NCBI GenBank assembly: GCA_023253795.1
Contig: JALRFG010000030.1
Location: 1-15,462, forward strand
Direction of reading: 5' to 3'
From: Methylocystis sp.
Lineage (GTDB): Bacteria; Pseudomonadota; Alphaproteobacteria; Rhizobiales; Beijerinckiaceae
Length of the DNA stretch: 15,462 nt
Part shown: positions 14,103-15,462 of the stretch, in pieces
Layout: every line of letters starts with the position of its first letter
How positions within the stretch are numbered: position 1 is the stretch's first letter
Notes under the pieces: generated by a model
Told to the model about the DNA's origin: nothing
The model's database searches: none
The model's input: only the letters and a program-made list of their open reading frames with translations
Program-made: the position numbers and the translations under genes

Positions 14103-14140
14103 GCCGCTTTAGCTCAGCTGGTAGAGCACCTCATTCGTAA
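14103..14140 (+). tRNA. tRNA-Thr(CGU), 5' half only, disrupted at the anticodon loop
   Basis: Bases 14103-14140 read as a tRNA from its first base: acceptor strand GCCGCTT (14103-14109), TA, D arm GCTC/GAGC (14112-14115 and 14124-14127) with an AGCTGGTA loop, anticodon stem CCTCA (14129-14133) and the seven-base loop TTCGTAA (14134-14140) with anticodon CGT at 14136-14138. An intact gene would continue TGAGG to close the anticodon stem; instead the sequence reads AAATGG. No variable loop, T arm (GGTTCGA-type) or 3' acceptor strand follows. The gene is therefore cut exactly at the end of the anticodon loop. tRNA-Thr(UGU) can read ACG by wobble, so loss of this tRNA is plausibly tolerated. Confidence 0.9.
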
Positions 14141-14141
14141 A
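14134..14141 (+). other. Insertion junction (attL-like) in the tRNA-Thr anticodon loop
   Basis: tRNA identity ends after TTCGTAA. The anticodon loop is a known crossover location for tyrosine integrases in tRNA genes, and an integrase gene starts 95 bases further on. The exact crossover and the identity block cannot be defined without the other end of the element. Confidence 0.7.
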
Positions 14142-14152
14142 AATGGCGACAC

Positions 14153-14183
14153 AAGCCGCTTACACCCGTAAGTGGCTTTTTTT
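14153..14183 (+). terminator. Strong intrinsic terminator just inside the element
   Basis: AAGCCGCTTAC (14153-14163) pairs with GTAAGTGGCTT (14168-14178), 11 pairs with one G-U, around an ACCC loop. Seven T (14177-14183) follow, two of them also in the stem. It starts 12 bases after the broken tRNA, so it should stop transcripts from the tRNA promoter before the integrase gene. Its left arm repeats the tRNA acceptor heptamer GCCGCTT (14155-14161). Confidence 0.85.
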
Positions 14184-14205
14184 ATTGGTTTTTCTGGTTG
14201 TTGCG

Positions 14206-14229
14206 GTTGTATAGGATTTGCTATACAAC
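14206..14229 (+). promoter_or_regulatory. Perfect 9-bp inverted repeat upstream of the integrase gene
   Basis: GTTGTATAG (14206-14214) and CTATACAAC (14221-14229) are exact reverse complements separated by GATTTG. The repeat ends six bases before the integrase ATG. Its two-fold symmetry and position suit an operator for a dimeric regulator controlling integrase expression, or an integrase arm-type or excisionase site. As RNA it could also form a hairpin over the translation start region. Confidence 0.55.
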
Positions 14230-14235
14230 TTTTAT

Positions 14236-15462
14236 ATGGCGCAGCGCACTGATTCCAAATCTAAAACCGCCTCTGATCGCAGCAAGAGCGTTCGCACCCA
14301 GCCCATCCCCGACAGCATTTCCAAAGTCAGAGGCTATGGCACTCTGACCATCTACCGCATGCCAGCGTCACCGTTCTGGTATGTCCGCTATTATGAAGAC
14401 AAAAAAATATATCGGCGCAGTCTCAAAACTGACGACAAGCGGACGGCACTAAAGGCGGCGCAGGAGTTCTTTGCCGAGTTTAAGCTTCGGAAGATGAATA
14501 AACTGCCGCTGACAAATAAAAGCGGCTTTGAGGCGGTTGCGCGGGGACTACAAAAAGAGAATGAGGCTCGCTTTCGCCGTGGTGAATTGTCGGCGACCAA
14601 GCTGGAATATGACCGAGCGCGGCTTGAGAAAGATTTGTTGTCGCATTTCAAGGACTACCAAATCGCTGACATCAATTACTCGGCGATTGTCAGCTATGTT
14701 GAGAAACTAAGCGCGGCTGACCGTAATCTTTCAACCAACAGCATCAAAATCCATCTCTCGCATCTGAAGACCATCTTCAAACACGCTCAACGCATGGATG
14801 TGATTACTTCGCTCCCAGCGTTTCCCACCATGCGTGTGATGGATAAGCCGCGCCCGTGGTTCTCCTTTAGCGAATACCAGCGTTTGCTCAATATGTGCCG
14901 CGCTCGTATTGGTGAGAAGTATGAAAAGGTTGGTTCGCAGGGCGAACAGCTGAGAACCATTGAGATTACGCAAGAGCTTTACGAGCTTATCAACTTTATG
15001 AAGTCGACCTTCATTCGTCCAACAGACATTAAGGTTCTCAAGCACAAGCACATCACAATCGTTCGCAGAGACGAGCATTATTTGCGGTTAGAGCATCCGC
15101 CGACAAAGGGACATTCAAGCCCAGTCGTCTCCATGCCATTTGCTGTTGAGGTCTATGAACGCATTGTAGCGCGGCAGAAAAAGGAGGGCTTTGGCAAGCC
15201 CGATGATTATGTGTTCCAGCCCCAGCATAAGGACAATCGCGACTATGCGATGCGAACGCTCCAGCGTCAGTTTGACCAGCTGTTGCGTGTGGCGGGGCTA
15301 AAGACCAACAGCAAGGGCGAATCCCGCAGCCTTTACAGCCTGCGCCATTCCGCCATCATGATGCGTCTGGTTGGGGCGGAGGGGTTGGATTTGCTGACGC
15401 TGGCTCGTAACGCCCGCACCTCCGTAGAAATACTGGACCGCTTCTACGCCAAGCACTTAACC
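14236..15462 (+). CDS. Tyrosine recombinase / site-specific integrase (3' end cut by window)
   Basis: 409 codons are visible from ATG 14236 with no stop before the window end. A basic, probably flexible N-terminus (1-33) precedes a small domain with GYGTLTIYRMPASPFWYVRYY and YRRSLKTDD. A core-binding helical domain (about 95-200) and the catalytic domain follow. Catalytic positions: R261 in FIRPTDIK, K291 in PPTKGHS, Y367-S-L-R370-H371 (the usual first His is Tyr), N in LARNART (usual His/Trp position) and nucleophile Y404 in RFYAKHL. Only a few C-terminal residues are missing. TTG at 14218 is an alternative start inside the inverted repeat and less likely. No good Shine-Dalgarno is seen. It probably drove insertion into the tRNA gene next to it. 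Confidence 0.92.
   Translation, partial: MAQRTDSKSKTASDRSKSVRTQPIPDSISKVRGYGTLTIYRMPASPFWYVRYYEDKKIYRRSLKTDDKRTALKAAQEFFAEFKLRKMNKLPLTNKSGFEAVARGLQKENEARFRRGELSATKLEYDRARLEKDLLSHFKDYQIADINYSAIVSYVEKLSAADRNLSTNSIKIHLSHLKTIFKHAQRMDVITSLPAFPTMRVMDKPRPWFSFSEYQRLLNMCRARIGEKYEKVGSQGEQLRTIEITQELYELINFMKSTFIRPTDIKVLKHKHITIVRRDEHYLRLEHPPTKGHSSPVVSMPFAVEVYERIVARQKKEGFGKPDDYVFQPQHKDNRDYAMRTLQRQFDQLLRVAGLKTNSKGESRSLYSLRHSAIMMRLVGAEGLDLLTLARNARTSVEILDRFYAKHLT

Larger units (their letters stand above)
14141..15462 (+). mobile_element. One end of an integrated genetic element (runs off the window)
   Basis: From the tRNA break to the window end the sequence differs from the host block. G+C falls (about 43% in 14641-14700, by hand count, against clearly higher values in the ribosomal genes), codon choice includes more A/T-ending codons, and the only gene is a tyrosine integrase. 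Whether it is a prophage, an integrative conjugative element or a genomic island cannot be told from the visible 1.3 kb. Confidence 0.8.

Noticed and set aside
14141..14176. A complete but divergent tRNA 3' half directly after the anticodon loop
   Set aside because: The length (36 bases) and the AAGTGGC end fit loosely, but AAATG cannot close the CCTCA anticodon stem and there is no T-loop TTCGA-type sequence or paired T stem. The segment is better explained as a terminator.
14140..14235. Group I or other intron in the tRNA anticodon loop
   Set aside because: Bacterial tRNA introns do occur near the anticodon, but the insert begins with a strong terminator and an integrase gene, with no intron core elements seen.
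15011..15018. Second copy of the tRNA core TCATTCGT inside the integrase gene as an att site
   Set aside because: The 8-base match falls on the conserved F-I-R catalytic codons, so it is explained by coding; chance identity is likely.
1..15462. CRISPR array, rRNA gene or insertion sequence
   Set aside because: No regularly spaced repeats, rRNA motifs or transposase frames were seen on either strand.

Overview
The window is chromosomal DNA from an alphaproteobacterium, most likely a member of the Hyphomicrobiales (Rhizobiales). This rests on high G+C coding sequence, the ribosomal gene order (secY directly followed by adk; no infA, rpmJ or rpsD in the cluster), the short-LID adenylate kinase, the RpoA sequence style and the sppA-ihfB-lapA block. 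A Methylocystaceae/Beijerinckiaceae-like organism is possible, but the genus cannot be fixed by eye. Every gene I can support lies on the + strand.

Positions 1-10345 hold the 3' part of the S10-spc-alpha ribosomal supercluster: the end of rpsC, then rplP, rpmC, rpsQ, rplN, rplX, rplE, rpsN, rpsH, rplF, rplR, rpsE, rpmD, rplO, secY, adk, rpsM, rpsK, rpoA and rplQ, closed by a clear intrinsic terminator at 10322-10345. Most genes are tightly packed, with overlaps at rplN/rplX, rplX/rplE and secY/adk. From rplO onward the gaps are longer and hold strong RNA hairpins. The adk-rpsM gap carries an attenuator-like arrangement: a terminator hairpin, plus an upstream segment able to pair with its 3' arm.

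Positions 10346-14024 hold a cell-envelope and chromosome-maintenance block: a secreted DegP/HtrA-type protease, CutA, a short membrane-anchored SppA peptidase, the IHF beta subunit and a LapA-family membrane protein. They are co-oriented, and the first two overlap.

At 14103-14140 a tRNA-Thr(CGU) gene stops exactly at the 3' end of its anticodon loop. Its 3' half is absent and is replaced by a strong terminator, then a 9-bp inverted repeat, then a tyrosine integrase gene with lower G+C that runs off the window. This is read as one end (attL-like) of an integrated element that splits its target tRNA instead of restoring it, which is the most unusual signal here. The tRNA promoter appears intact, so a short chimeric RNA (tRNA 5' half plus element hairpin) could be made.
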